Source of the DNA: Gemmatimonadaceae bacterium
Lineage (GTDB): Bacteria; Gemmatimonadota; Gemmatimonadetes; Gemmatimonadales; Gemmatimonadaceae
Assembly: GCA_036273715.1 (NCBI GenBank)
Contig: DASUHB010000013.1
Coordinates: forward strand, 1-64,000
DNA: 64,000 bases
Reading direction: 5' to 3'
The notes under the pieces are model-generated. The model was not told the origin of the DNA, did not search any database, and was given only the letters and a program-made list of their open reading frames with translations. Below, piece after piece: positions 1 to 8,122 of this stretch. Every line of letters starts with the position of its first letter. Within the stretch, counting starts at the first letter, position 1. Both the position numbers and the translations under genes were made by a program.

Positions 1-141
1 TGGCGCGTGCGAGACGATCTCCTTCGCGGAAAGTTGACGGGGCGCCGCGGCGACGATGGACGCTTCCAGATCGACCCAGAGTCCGCCGATCGCTATGTCA
101 CCGATCGCGCAGCACGTGAAAGTGCAGTGCCGGCGGCCTAA
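1..141 (+). CDS. HTH/excisionase-like DNA-binding protein, C-terminal fragment
   Basis: Frame 1 is open from the window edge to TAA at 139-141 and gives 46 residues. The pattern (basic stretch with LLRGKLTGRR, then FQIDPESADRYV) resembles the wing and last helix of MerR-type or excisionase-type winged-helix proteins. Such a protein next to an integrase module would fit a recombination directionality factor or an element regulator, but this is inference from a short fragment. The stop codon is supplied by a copy of the GCCTAACG motif at 136-143. The N-terminus is outside the window. Confidence 0.5.
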   Translation, partial: WRVRDDLLRGKLTGRRGDDGRFQIDPESADRYVTDRAARESAVPAA

Positions 142-246
142 CGACGAAACGCTCCTCGCGGCGACGGCTGCCACGAAGAGCGCTTCAGGAAGTACGGTCG
201 AGTGACCAGCTCGGCCATTCCCAAACCACCACGAGGAGGCTCCCTC

Positions 247-504
247 ATGATGACGCGTCAATTCTGCACCAGCGACCAGCGCCCGCGCAAGAGCGCCTCG
301 GGCAGCAACCACCTGTGCAACCGTGCGACCACGGTCACACTCGACGATCGCTATCTGGCTCGAAAGTGGTTCCTGCGTCGCGAGCGTCTCGCCCGCGAGC
401 GTGGCGAACCATCGATTCGCATCTCGCTGCGACTGGCGAGTGCGCTGCGTGCCATTCTCGTGCCCAGCCTGGGCGCACGCGAGGACACGGAGTCTGCCGC
501 ATGA
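247..504 (+). CDS. Small basic hypothetical protein
   Basis: 85 residues, rich in Arg, of no recognised family. An upstream GTG at 202 would add 15 residues, but the ATG at 247 follows a clear GAGGAGG ribosome site at normal spacing, so this start is preferred. The stop overlaps the next start as ATGA (501-504), so it is translationally coupled to the downstream genes of the integrative element. The basic composition would suit nucleic acid binding, but no motif supports this. Confidence 0.55.
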   Translation: MMTRQFCTSDQRPRKSASGSNHLCNRATTVTLDDRYLARKWFLRRERLARERGEPSIRISLRLASALRAILVPSLGAREDTESAA

Positions 505-911
505 TCGCATCCGATGAAACGCTCTGCGTCGAACTGGTCGACCGTGTGGGGCCGCTTCAGATTATCGTCGGCGCGGATGAGGTGCTGGCCCTCGACGGAG
601 GCGAGATCGGAGATCTTGAACCTCGCCTCCAGGCCGCGGCGCGCCTGGCGCCGAATTGGGCGCGCCGCCTCATCGCCTTCCACCAGCACTCGCCTTTCGA
701 CCTGGTCGTGGGAGTGCGCTACGTCACGGCGAGGGGCACCGAGTTCGTCATTCGCGAAGGCACGCTCGAGGAAGTCGCCAACGCGGTGTTTCCGCTCCTG
801 CGCAGCGCGCGCGGTCTGCAGCTCCGTCGCGCGCAGGCGAACCGCATTGCGGACGTCTTTGAAGCGCTTCTTCAACGCGCGCAGCAGCCGTGCCGCAGAA
901 GCGCCGGCTGA
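501..911 (+). CDS. Hypothetical protein of the integrative element
   Basis: 136 residues, start at the ATG overlapping the previous stop. No recognised domain; a mixed alpha/beta composition with a helical basic C-terminal third (LRRAQANRIADVFEALLQRAQ). It lies directly before the DciA-like gene and shares a TGATG junction with it (stop 909-911, next ATG at 911), so it probably belongs to the replication module. It has no signal peptide or membrane segment. Function unknown. Confidence 0.6.
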   Translation: MIASDETLCVELVDRVGPLQIIVGADEVLALDGGEIGDLEPRLQAAARLAPNWARRLIAFHQHSPFDLVVGVRYVTARGTEFVIREGTLEEVANAVFPLLRSARGLQLRRAQANRIADVFEALLQRAQQPCRRSAG

Positions 912-1207
912 TGACGCTCTCCGACGAGTGGGCGCCTGTAGTAGGCGCGCAGATCGCCGCGGTCACCGCCGCGCGGATGGTGACGCGTGACGGCACGCTC
1001 TTCGTTGACGTGGCTACCGACGCGTGGTTGCAGGAGCTCTCGCGCATGGAGCCGCGGTTGCTCAGGGCACTGCGCCAACGCTCCACCGGCATCTCGGTGC
1101 AGCGCATTCGCTGGCGCTTGGCGAGCGTCGCCGGTCGCTTGGAGCCATTGCTGGAACTCGTGCGCGAGGATCACGCGCCCGGCCTCGCCGAGGATACTCA
1201 GGCATGA
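911..1207 (+). CDS. DciA-like (DUF721) putative replicative helicase loader
   Basis: 98 residues matching the DUF721/DciA pattern: an EW..VVG..IA start, then a strand-rich core (DGTLFVDVATDAWLQEL) and a helix (RMEPRLLRALRQ), then V.RIRWRL. DciA is the widespread bacterial factor that helps load the replicative helicase DnaB. Here the gene sits two genes before a DnaB-like helicase and next to a probable initiator, so it may be the element's own loader. The ATG at 911 is preferred over GTG at 890 because it forms a TGATG junction with the upstream stop. The family assignment rests on eye-matched motifs. Confidence 0.7.
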   Translation: MTLSDEWAPVVGAQIAAVTAARMVTRDGTLFVDVATDAWLQELSRMEPRLLRALRQRSTGISVQRIRWRLASVAGRLEPLLELVREDHAPGLAEDTQA

Positions 1208-2043
1208 CGAAGCCGCCTGCTTTCCAGTGGTATCCAGGTGACTTCCGACGGGACACGGCGTTGATGGCGTGCTCATTTGAGGCGCGCGCCCTCTGGCGCG
1301 AGATGCTTGACCTCATGCATGACGGGACGCCACGCGGACACCTGACGGCTGGTGGGGTCCCCATCACCACCGAACGGCTTGCGCATATGGTCGGCGTGTC
1401 TCGACAGAAGGCGCGCCGCTGGCTCGCCGAGCTCGAGGAGCGGCACGTGTTCAGCCGCACCGAGGCCGGCGTGATCTACAGCCGGCGCATGGTGCGCGAC
1501 GAGCGCGTCAGAACAGTCCGCGCTGCCGGCGGGAAGGATAGCCTGAAGAATCCCAATGTGCCGCGACCGAAGCGACAACAAGGACAGGTGGAAGGACATC
1601 CTTCCAACCATCCTTCGGAGGTATCCTCGCCGCCGTCCTTCGGGGGGTCCCCTGCAGTTGCAGTTGCATCTGCATCTTCACTTCAACTACAAAAACCTCT
1701 TCCGCGCAAACACCGCGCGGGGTCGAACGGCGGACCTCCCGAGACGTGGTTGACACCGGCTCACGATGCATGGGAAGTGCATTTCGGGGCTGGGTCCTTC
1801 GACGCCAGACGCGCTGCCAAGTGCCTCAGTCCGATCTACCGCGCCGGCATCGATCCGAGCGAAATCGGCCGGCGGCTCGCTCGTTACTGCACACGGAAGA
1901 AGAGCTCGAATTACTGCAAGATCGAGGATTTCGCGCAACGGCACGGCGACTACGCCGTTCCGAGCGGCCCGCTTGTCGATGCTGACGGTGTGCTCACTGA
2001 GCTCGGCGATCGCGAGACGCGGCCGGCGAGGGTTCAGACATGA
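1204..2043 (+). CDS. Phage-O/DUF1376-like replication initiator protein
   Basis: 279 residues. The N-terminus (FQWYPGDFRRDTALMACSFEARALWREMLDLMH) is typical of phage-type replication proteins whose winged helix recognises the origin; VGVSRQKARRWLAELEERHVF is a helix-turn-helix around residues 60-85. A Pro/Ser/Gln-rich linker (about 110-165) leads to a C-terminal domain. The ATG overlaps the DciA-like stop (ATGA at 1204-1207). In lambda-like systems such a protein bridges origin and helicase loader, and the neighbouring DciA-like and DnaB-like genes suggest the same job here. Such initiators often carry their origin inside their own gene; the low-complexity linker (about 1560-1700), with repeated CTGCA/CTTCAACT-like words, is a candidate. 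Confidence 0.65.
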   Translation: MTKPPAFQWYPGDFRRDTALMACSFEARALWREMLDLMHDGTPRGHLTAGGVPITTERLAHMVGVSRQKARRWLAELEERHVFSRTEAGVIYSRRMVRDERVRTVRAAGGKDSLKNPNVPRPKRQQGQVEGHPSNHPSEVSSPPSFGGSPAVAVASASSLQLQKPLPRKHRAGSNGGPPETWLTPAHDAWEVHFGAGSFDARRAAKCLSPIYRAGIDPSEIGRRLARYCTRKKSSNYCKIEDFAQRHGDYAVPSGPLVDADGVLTELGDRETRPARVQT

Positions 2044-3125
2044 CGGCAATCTGCGAACAGTGCCGCCTAACGCTGCACGAGTGCCAGTGGGGCGGGAACC
2101 ATCCGCCAAGCGCAAGCGCGGTCACGTCGGACCAAATCGCGGACGCGCTCCTGTCGCTCGAGCTGCACGCCGACTGCTACGTGCGCTGGCCGTGGGCCGC
2201 GCTCGATGACCTGTACGGTGGCATGGCACCGGGGACAGTGCACTACGTTGTCGCGTTCTCCGGCATGGGGAAATCGACCTTCATCGGATCCGCGACCTTG
2301 CGTTGGGCGGCGGTCGGTACCCGCGTTGATGTGATGCCGCTCGAGGTTCGCGCCAACACGTTCCGCACCTATCTGGCCTGCCAGTCGTTGGGCATCGACC
2401 CCGGTCTCATGCTCTCGGGCGATTTCTGGCGCCGCAAAGATGCGATCGAACTGCGCGAACGCGTGAGCGATGCCGTTCGATCACAGATCAAAGAGCCGTT
2501 CTTTTCTCGCGTGCAAGTGCACGGCGCGGCGGACATCTCGGCGGCCGGGTTACGGCGCGCGGCGCAGATCGCGCGAGAGCGGGGCGCCGAAGTGCTGGTC
2601 GTCGACCACATCGACCACGTGGAAGGCGACGCCGATCGGTGGCAATCGCAGTACGGGGCTAGTGTCCAAGTGAATCGCGAGGCACTCCGAATCGCACAGG
2701 ACACAGGCCTCGTGCTGATTTGCATGAGTCAAGCGAACCAGGCGGCGCTGTCGGGATCGCACGACCACCTCGCGAAGTACGCGCCCCTGCGCGATAATCA
2801 CGTGCTGAACGGTGGTCACAAGCGGCAGAATGCGACCGGCATGATCGGGCTATACCGGCCGCTCATCGCCGAGCCGGACAACGGCAGCCAGGCCGACGTC
2901 GAGGCGTTCAGGGAATCGATCCGCCTCGCACGCGCGGGCGCTCGAGAACCGCACACAGTACTCGAGCCGCGCACGATGGGCATCAACATCATGAAATCGC
3001 GAACCCACGGCGAGCGCGAGGGCAAGCGCATTGCCCTGACGTGGGACAATGGCCGCATCGTCGACCGCAGTACACTACCATACTCGCTCCGCGTTGTCGG
3101 CGGTGGAGAGCGCCGGCATGCCTAG
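2040..3125 (+). CDS. DnaB-like replicative helicase (RecA-fold) of the element
   Basis: 361 residues. After a Cys/His-rich start (CEQC...C...H, residues 5-22) comes a RecA-type ATPase: Walker A FSGMGKST at about 73-80, Walker B VLVVDH at about 185-190, then CMSQAN and a GHKRQNATGMIGLYRP segment like motif H4 of DnaB, and a C-terminal NIMKSRTHGEREGKRIAL stretch like the DnaB DNA-binding loop and last strand. It lacks the long N-terminal dimerisation domain of chromosomal DnaB and is shorter than the usual ~450 residues. The ATG overlaps the previous stop. With the DciA-like and O-like proteins it forms a minimal replication-initiation module. Confidence 0.75.
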   Translation: MTAICEQCRLTLHECQWGGNHPPSASAVTSDQIADALLSLELHADCYVRWPWAALDDLYGGMAPGTVHYVVAFSGMGKSTFIGSATLRWAAVGTRVDVMPLEVRANTFRTYLACQSLGIDPGLMLSGDFWRRKDAIELRERVSDAVRSQIKEPFFSRVQVHGAADISAAGLRRAAQIARERGAEVLVVDHIDHVEGDADRWQSQYGASVQVNREALRIAQDTGLVLICMSQANQAALSGSHDHLAKYAPLRDNHVLNGGHKRQNATGMIGLYRPLIAEPDNGSQADVEAFRESIRLARAGAREPHTVLEPRTMGINIMKSRTHGEREGKRIALTWDNGRIVDRSTLPYSLRVVGGGERRHA

Positions 3126-3294
3126 GATCGCCGATGCCGCCGCCGTCGGCGGAACGCGTGCAACGCGAGGCGAGCCCACGCTCACCGTGCAGTACGGCGC
3201 CGACGATCTGGACGTGCGCGTGTGGGCCGCCCAATATGTGCGCCACGTCCTCGCCGTCACTTCTGTGCCCGTTTTCCGAGAGCATCCGCTATGA
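3118..3294 (+). CDS. Very small hypothetical protein
   Basis: 58 residues starting at an ATG inside the last codons of the helicase gene (8-base overlap) and ending in an ATGA overlap with the recombinase start. No family recognised. Its place between two coupled genes and its codon pattern make it more likely real than the alternative longer start at 3049, which would run 77 bases into the helicase gene. No function is proposed. Confidence 0.45.
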   Translation: MPRIADAAAVGGTRATRGEPTLTVQYGADDLDVRVWAAQYVRHVLAVTSVPVFREHPL

Positions 3295-5027
3295 AGCCCG
3301 CTGTCACGCTGGCCGCGAGCCAGGCGTTCGGCGCGATCGGCTACTGTCGCGTCTCGACGGAATCGCAAGCGCGCGACGATCGGACATCACTCGCCGATCA
3401 ACGGCGTGCCATCGACGCGCTTGCGGCTCGCTTGGGCGTGACTCTCGAGGACGCCGCGCTCTTTGTCGATGCTGGCGCATCCGGCGCCGATGCTGAGGGG
3501 CGTCCGGCCTTCATGCGCCTCGTGTCGTACTGCGAAACGCACCGGCGCGCGATGCGGGCACCTGGCTTCGTTCTCGTCCTCAACGATTCGCGCTTTGGTC
3601 GCTTCCGCGATCCCGACGAGGCAGCCGCTTGGCGTTACCGCCTCAAACAGCACGGTTGGATCGTCCGGTTCGCGGAGTCCGATGACACCGCCGACCCGAT
3701 TGGCCGCAGCGTTCTCCGCGCAGTCGGTGCCGCGCAGGCATCGGAGTACCGCGCGAACATCTCGCGCAACGCGAAGCGCGGCGCGCGCGGCGCGGCGCAG
3801 CAAGGCTATTGGCTCAACGAAGCGCCGCTCGGATACCGGAGACTCGCAACAAGAAACGGCAAAGATCCCGTCGTGCTTGATCCAGGGCAGCGGAAGGCCG
3901 ATGATCAGAAGGTGCGGCTGACACCGGGGCCGGCGATCGAGCAGGAGTTGGTGCGGTTTCTCTACACGTCGTACGCGAGTGGCGAGTGGACGTTAGGCCG
4001 CCTCAAGCGCTTCATGCGCGATCCGAGCAACCCGTACGCGTCGATCCGGCGCCACTGGTCGAACGGGACGCTGCGCGCGATCCTCGTCAATCGGACCTAT
4101 GTGGGCGACGTCATCTGGTGCCGGCGGCCGCACGACAAGATCGAGCGCATGGAGACGCGCGTCCGGGACCGGGACCAGTGGGTGATCGCACCCGACGCGC
4201 ATCCTCCTCTCATCTCGCGCGAGTTATTCAACACGGTGGCAAGGCGGTTGAGCGCGAACGCGAAGCAGGTTCGGCGACCGGATGGTGCCTACGCGCTTAC
4301 CGGGTTGCTGACCTGTGCGCAATGTGGGTCGCCCTACGTCGGCGGCGGTGGTCCAAAGAACAAGAAGGATCCCACCGACCCGGATCGCTACCGCTTCTAC
4401 AAGGACAGTGGCGGCATGAACGATCGGAGTCTCTGTGCCGGTCGGTTAGGCACATTGCAGCGGCGATTCATCGAGCCGGCGGTGATCGATGTCATCGCCC
4501 AGGAAGTGCAGAAGCCGGCCGTGGCGTCGGCGATCGCAGAGGAATTAGACCGCGCACTCGAGTCGATGGCCGACACGAAGGCGTCTGAGCGCGCGCGTCT
4601 TGCACGTGAGCGGGACAAGCTCGTTGCCGAACGCGAGGCGGTCGTCCGTGCGGTCGCCCGCGGCGTGCTCACGGATGTGGAGGCCAGGGCGACGCTCACC
4701 GATCTCCGTGCCCGCATCGACGCCGCCTCGACGGCGCTCGAGCAAACTATGTTTTCGCAACGCGCGCAGACGACGCTCGCGTCTGAGCGCGACCGATTGT
4801 TGAAAGTCGCACAGGACTTCGGTGCCACGGTGCGGGCCCTCTCACCGGCCGCTCAGCGCGAACTCATCCGGCCATGGCTGGCTAACGCGGTGGTTGACAA
4901 GGAGAAACGGCAGGTGGTCCTCACGATTCGACGCGTTCCGGCGGTCGGTGGCTCTTTGCTGTTGTCAAGCTCGCCCCGGCCGATCGGAAAAAAGACGGGA
5001 CCGCCTTCGACCTCCCGATCGCGTTAG
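3291..5027 (+). CDS. Large serine recombinase (integrase)
   Basis: 578 residues. The N-terminal resolvase domain begins GYCRVSTESQ with the nucleophile at Ser22, followed by LNDSRFGRF and RANISRNAKRGA. A recombinase domain follows (LGYRR, then W..GTLRAILVNRTYVGDV), then a zinc-ribbon-like part with Cys near 341, 344 and 382, and a long coiled coil (about 420-540). This is the size of phiC31/Bxb1-type integrases that act on short att sites. The ATG overlaps the preceding stop. The C-terminal ~20 codons run through the att junction into comM, and the TAG stop lies in a comM-derived CGTTAGGC, so the C-terminus in the excised form should differ. Confidence 0.93.
   Translation: MKPAVTLAASQAFGAIGYCRVSTESQARDDRTSLADQRRAIDALAARLGVTLEDAALFVDAGASGADAEGRPAFMRLVSYCETHRRAMRAPGFVLVLNDSRFGRFRDPDEAAAWRYRLKQHGWIVRFAESDDTADPIGRSVLRAVGAAQASEYRANISRNAKRGARGAAQQGYWLNEAPLGYRRLATRNGKDPVVLDPGQRKADDQKVRLTPGPAIEQELVRFLYTSYASGEWTLGRLKRFMRDPSNPYASIRRHWSNGTLRAILVNRTYVGDVIWCRRPHDKIERMETRVRDRDQWVIAPDAHPPLISRELFNTVARRLSANAKQVRRPDGAYALTGLLTCAQCGSPYVGGGGPKNKKDPTDPDRYRFYKDSGGMNDRSLCAGRLGTLQRRFIEPAVIDVIAQEVQKPAVASAIAEELDRALESMADTKASERARLARERDKLVAEREAVVRAVARGVLTDVEARATLTDLRARIDAASTALEQTMFSQRAQTTLASERDRLLKVAQDFGATVRALSPAAQRELIRPWLANAVVDKEKRQVVLTIRRVPAVGGSLLLSSSPRPIGKKTGPPSTSRSR
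4950..4985. other. Right attachment junction (attR) between element and comM
   Basis: In the frame used by ComM, residues read ...LFAVVKLAPADRKKDG. The family consensus NLAPAD-(R/V)KK-(D/E)G is clean from LAPAD (about 4971) onward and breaks down just upstream, placing the crossover near 4955-4975. The exact core dinucleotide cannot be defined without the left junction, which is outside the window. Confidence 0.6.
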
Positions 5028-6295
5028 GCATCCTCGTCGCCACCGGACAGCTCGCGCCCGATGCGCTGGCCGGCATCATCGCCATCGGCGAGCTGGGCCT
5101 CGATGGCTCGCTCCGGCCCGTCCGCGGCGCGCTGCCCATCGCCCGCCGCGCCGCCCAACGCACCAACACCACCCTCGTCCTCCCACCCGACAACGTCGCC
5201 GAAGCGCGCCTCGTGAGCGCCGTCCCGCTCTGCGCTCCACCCACCCTGGCCACGCTCACCGCCGCCCTCGCCGCACGCCGCCTAACGCCCGTGGCGTGCA
5301 CCCTGCCGCCGCCCGCCGGCGACGACCCCGGCCCCGACTTCGCCGACGTCGCAGGGCAGGACACCGCCAAACGCGCCCTCGAGATCGCCGCCGCCGGCGG
5401 CCACAACGTCCTCATGGTCGGTCCACCCGGCGCCGGGAAAACGATGCTCGCCCGCCGCCTCCCCGGCATCCTCCCGCCACTCGAAGAATCCGAAGCGCTC
5501 GAAGTCACCGCCATCCAGTCCGTCGCCGGCCTCATCGACTCGAATCTGCCGCGCACGTCCGTCCGCCCGTTCCGCGCGCCGCATCACACCATCTCGGACG
5601 CAGGCCTCATCGGCGGCGGAAACCCGCCGCGGCCGGGCGAAGTCAGTCTCGCCCATTTCGGCGTGCTCTTCCTCGACGAGCTGCTCGAATTCCGTCGTCA
5701 CGTGATGGAATCCCTCCGCCAACCGATGGAAGACGGCAAGGTCATCATCGCGCGCGCCGCTCACACCGTGTCGTTCCCGGCGCGGTTCACCCTCATCGGG
5801 GCCATGAACCCGTGCCCATGCGGCAACGCTGGCGACCCCGCTCGACAATGTTCCTGCGCCGCCGGCGACATCGCCCGATACCGCGCCCGCTTGAGCGGGC
5901 CCATGACCGATCGCATCGATCTCCACGTCCACGTCGGCGCGGTGAGTCTTCGGACGCTGATGGCGCCGCGCACCGCCGAATCATCGGCCGCCATTCGCCA
6001 ACGCGTCGATGCGGCCAGGCTGTGCCAGCGCGCCCGCTATCGATCGACGCCCGACTGCTCCTGCAACGCACAGGCGCCGCCCAGCCGCCTCGCCGCACTC
6101 GCTGAGCTCTCGCCCGAAGCCCGCGCGCTCCTCGACCGTGCCGCCCGCCGCGTCACGCTCACGGCTCGCGGGTATCATCGGGTGATCAAAGTGGCGCGCA
6201 CCATTGCCGACCTCGATGGAGAATCCGCCATCGCGCTCCCGCACCTCGCGGAGGCGCTGCGCTTTCGTCCGGCCGATCCGTCCGCCGGTGACTAG
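4961..6295 (+). pseudogene. comM: comM (yifB) Mg-chelatase-like AAA+ ATPase, 5'-truncated by the integrative element
   Basis: About 444 codons of ComM remain, from the LAPADRKKDGTAFDLPIALG segment to the normal C-terminus. Walker A (GPPGAGKT) is at about 5428-5451 and Walker B (LFLDELLEF) at about 5668-5694; the zinc-finger-like CPCG...C.C and the C-terminal Mg-chelatase domain are also present. The first ~85 residues are missing because the element is inserted there. ComM is a hexameric helicase that speeds branch migration in natural transformation, and comM is a known target for genomic islands. A GTG at 5213 could start a shortened product, but it would lack part of the conserved N-terminal domain. 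Precise excision should restore the gene. Confidence 0.9.
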
Positions 6296-6573
6296 TTCAA
6301 ATGCTCCTAACGGAAGGCCGGTCGTTGCTGTACTGGCCCGGTGGAGCGGCCGAGGCCGCCACACGGCCGCGTGCCCCGTTCGGCTCGCTGTGACGCAGAA
6401 CGCGAAGCCGCGTCGCAATAGTGGGAATTCAATCGCTGCGCGTGTTCTTCTTCCAAATGTGGCACGCGTCCTGAAATGCTGGGGTCTCGCCGCGAAGAAA
6501 TTGCGCGCTGCGCGGCCCGATGGATCGAGATCACCGCCCTCGTTCAGCGCACAACAAAAGGAGTGCAGTGCCG

Positions 6574-7161
6574 ATGCCTCACTCAGGGTCGCCCCGTCCC
6601 TCGCCGAATGTCTGGCGGCGCGCCGCTTGGCTGGTGCTCGTTGCGCCAATGCTCATCGCCGCGCGCCACCTCACGTTTCCACCTCAACTCGGCACCATCG
6701 TCGTCAACGGGTCCGTGCGCGACAGCATGAATGCCATCTGGACCCGCAGCAACGCGCACTGGAACGAGCTCGCAGGTGAAAATACGCTTACGCAGATGAT
6801 CGGCAGCGGTAAGCCGACCCAGCGCGAATACATGGGATGCATGCAGGGCTCCATCTCACACGACACGTTGTTCGTCACCGGGAGCGTTCCGTCGCACGAC
6901 ATGCGGCAGCTTCAGTTCGCGGTGACCGGAACCTGCGACAGCATCAAAGACTTTGTCGGCGCCTGGCACACGCATCCGTACCGCGCCGCACCCGATGGGC
7001 ACGCGCTCAAGGAAGCAGGATTGTCGCGACAGGATCTGGCCACCTTCGCCACGGGTGACGACCCGGCGATCCTCGTCGTGTGGGATGTCGATTCGATCGA
7101 CGCCGCCGCGCGCGGTCCCGACGGCAGCGTGCTTCACCCCATCACCGTGGTCATGCACTGA
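6574..7161 (+). CDS. Membrane-anchored or exported JAB/MPN (JAMM)-like protein
   Basis: 195 residues. A short N-terminal hydrophobic stretch (WLVLVAPMLIAA, about residues 18-29) after basic residues suggests export or anchoring. The C-terminal half has GAWHTHP followed sixteen residues later by SRQD, resembling the JAMM zinc motif (HxHP...SxxD), and strand-rich surroundings (ILVVWDVDSID). JAMM domains are zinc isopeptidases or inactive scaffolds. The spacing between the HxH pair and SxxD is longer than in classical members, so activity is uncertain. An AAGGAG site lies at 6558-6563; a GTG at 6568 is an alternative start. It stands alone after comM and before larE. The 278 bases before it hold nothing recognisable. 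Confidence 0.55.
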   Translation: MPHSGSPRPSPNVWRRAAWLVLVAPMLIAARHLTFPPQLGTIVVNGSVRDSMNAIWTRSNAHWNELAGENTLTQMIGSGKPTQREYMGCMQGSISHDTLFVTGSVPSHDMRQLQFAVTGTCDSIKDFVGAWHTHPYRAAPDGHALKEAGLSRQDLATFATGDDPAILVVWDVDSIDAAARGPDGSVLHPITVVMH

Positions 7162-7207
7162 TCGTTCGCGCACTTCCGCCCGCGCCGGCCAGGACTACGT
7201 TTCCGTC

Positions 7208-8122
7208 ATGGAGCCAGTCCTGACCGAGGCAGCGAGGGCGGAAGCGGCAGCGACCGACGATTCGCCATCGGCGGCAGACTTCGCCACTCCTACCGCTCCC
7301 GCAACCGCACGCGAGAAAGAACAGCGTCTCATCGCCTGGCTCGCGGCTCGATCGTCCGTCATGCTTGGTTTCAGCGGCGGGGTCGACTCGGCGTACCTGG
7401 CGTGCGTCGCGCTCGAAGCCATCGGGCCGTCGAGGTTTCTGGCGGTGATCGGCAGATCGCCGTCGTATCCTGACGCGCAATGGGATGGTGCTCGTGCGCT
7501 GGCCGCGAAATTCGACATCCCGGTGCTCGAGGTTCGCACGCACGAGATGGCCGACCCGCGCTACGTCGCGAATCCGAGCAATCGCTGCTACTTCTGCAAA
7601 ACCGAGTTGTGGTCGGTGTTGCGCGCGGTGGCCGATGAGCGCGGCTTCCAGACGATCATCGATGGGACCAACGCCGACGACACCAACGATTGGCGCCCGG
7701 GACGGCGAGCCGCGGACGAGCACGCCGTCTCGTCGCCGCTGGCGGAGCTCGGCTTCACCAAGGATGAGATCCGCGCGCTCTCGAAAGCGCGCGGACTCCC
7801 GACGTGGTCGCAGCCGTCGTCGCCATGCCTGTCGTCGCGGCTGCCTTACGGAAGCGTGGTCACCATCGAGCGGCTCCGGCAGGTGGAGCGCGCGGAAGCC
7901 GCGCTGCGCGCGCTGGGCATTGAAGGCGATTTGCGGGTGCGACACCACGGCGATCTGGCGCGCGTTGAAATCTCAGCCGACCGCCTCGACGCGTGGCTGG
8001 CTGCGCCTAACGTACGCGCCATCACGGCCGCGGTGCGCGAGGCCGGCTTTGCGCGCGTGTCGGTAGACCTTCGCGGATTCCGGTCGGGGTCGCTCAACGT
8101 CATTGCCCCCGCCGGCGCGTGA
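7208..8122 (+). CDS. larE: LarE-like ATP-dependent sulfur transferase (nickel-pincer cofactor)
   Basis: 304 residues. The PP-loop SGGVDS is at 56-61; RCYFCK gives Cys127 and Cys130, and SPCLSSR gives Cys207. LarE adds sulfur to the pyridinium dicarboxylate precursor of the nickel-pincer nucleotide used by lactate racemase and related enzymes. Forms with a single Cys sacrifice it; forms with three Cys at these places are known to hold an iron-sulfur cluster, and this protein has all three. The ATG at 7208 leaves a low-complexity Ala-rich lead of about 35 residues. larB and larC are not in the window. The next gene overlaps by GTGA. Confidence 0.85.
   Translation: MEPVLTEAARAEAAATDDSPSAADFATPTAPATAREKEQRLIAWLAARSSVMLGFSGGVDSAYLACVALEAIGPSRFLAVIGRSPSYPDAQWDGARALAAKFDIPVLEVRTHEMADPRYVANPSNRCYFCKTELWSVLRAVADERGFQTIIDGTNADDTNDWRPGRRAADEHAVSSPLAELGFTKDEIRALSKARGLPTWSQPSSPCLSSRLPYGSVVTIERLRQVERAEAALRALGIEGDLRVRHHGDLARVEISADRLDAWLAAPNVRAITAAVREAGFARVSVDLRGFRSGSLNVIAPAGA

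Larger units (their letters stand above)
1..4970 (+). mobile_element. Integrative element inserted in comM (right part; left end outside window)
   Basis: Contiguous same-strand block of phage/plasmid-type genes (HTH protein, DciA-like loader, initiator, DnaB-like helicase, serine recombinase) ending where host comM coding sequence resumes. The genes are linked by 4-base ATGA-type or similarly short overlaps from 247 to 5027, so the block reads as one operon. The right boundary is set by where the ComM frame begins to match its family, about 4955-4975. The left end and the other half of comM lie beyond base 1. No capsid, tail, portal or conjugation gene is visible in this part, so prophage, satellite and integrative plasmid all remain possible. 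The window-wide GTTAGGC motif is about half as dense here as in the rest, which fits an acquired segment. Confidence 0.8.

Noticed and set aside
4822-6105. 427-codon plus-strand ORF over the recombinase end and comM
   Set aside because: Arg/Pro-rich shadow frame of comM; the ComM frame has Walker motifs and family sequence.
5213-6295. A complete shorter comM starting at GTG 5213
   Set aside because: The frame is open and homologous further upstream to about 4961, so the GTG is internal and the gene is 5'-truncated.
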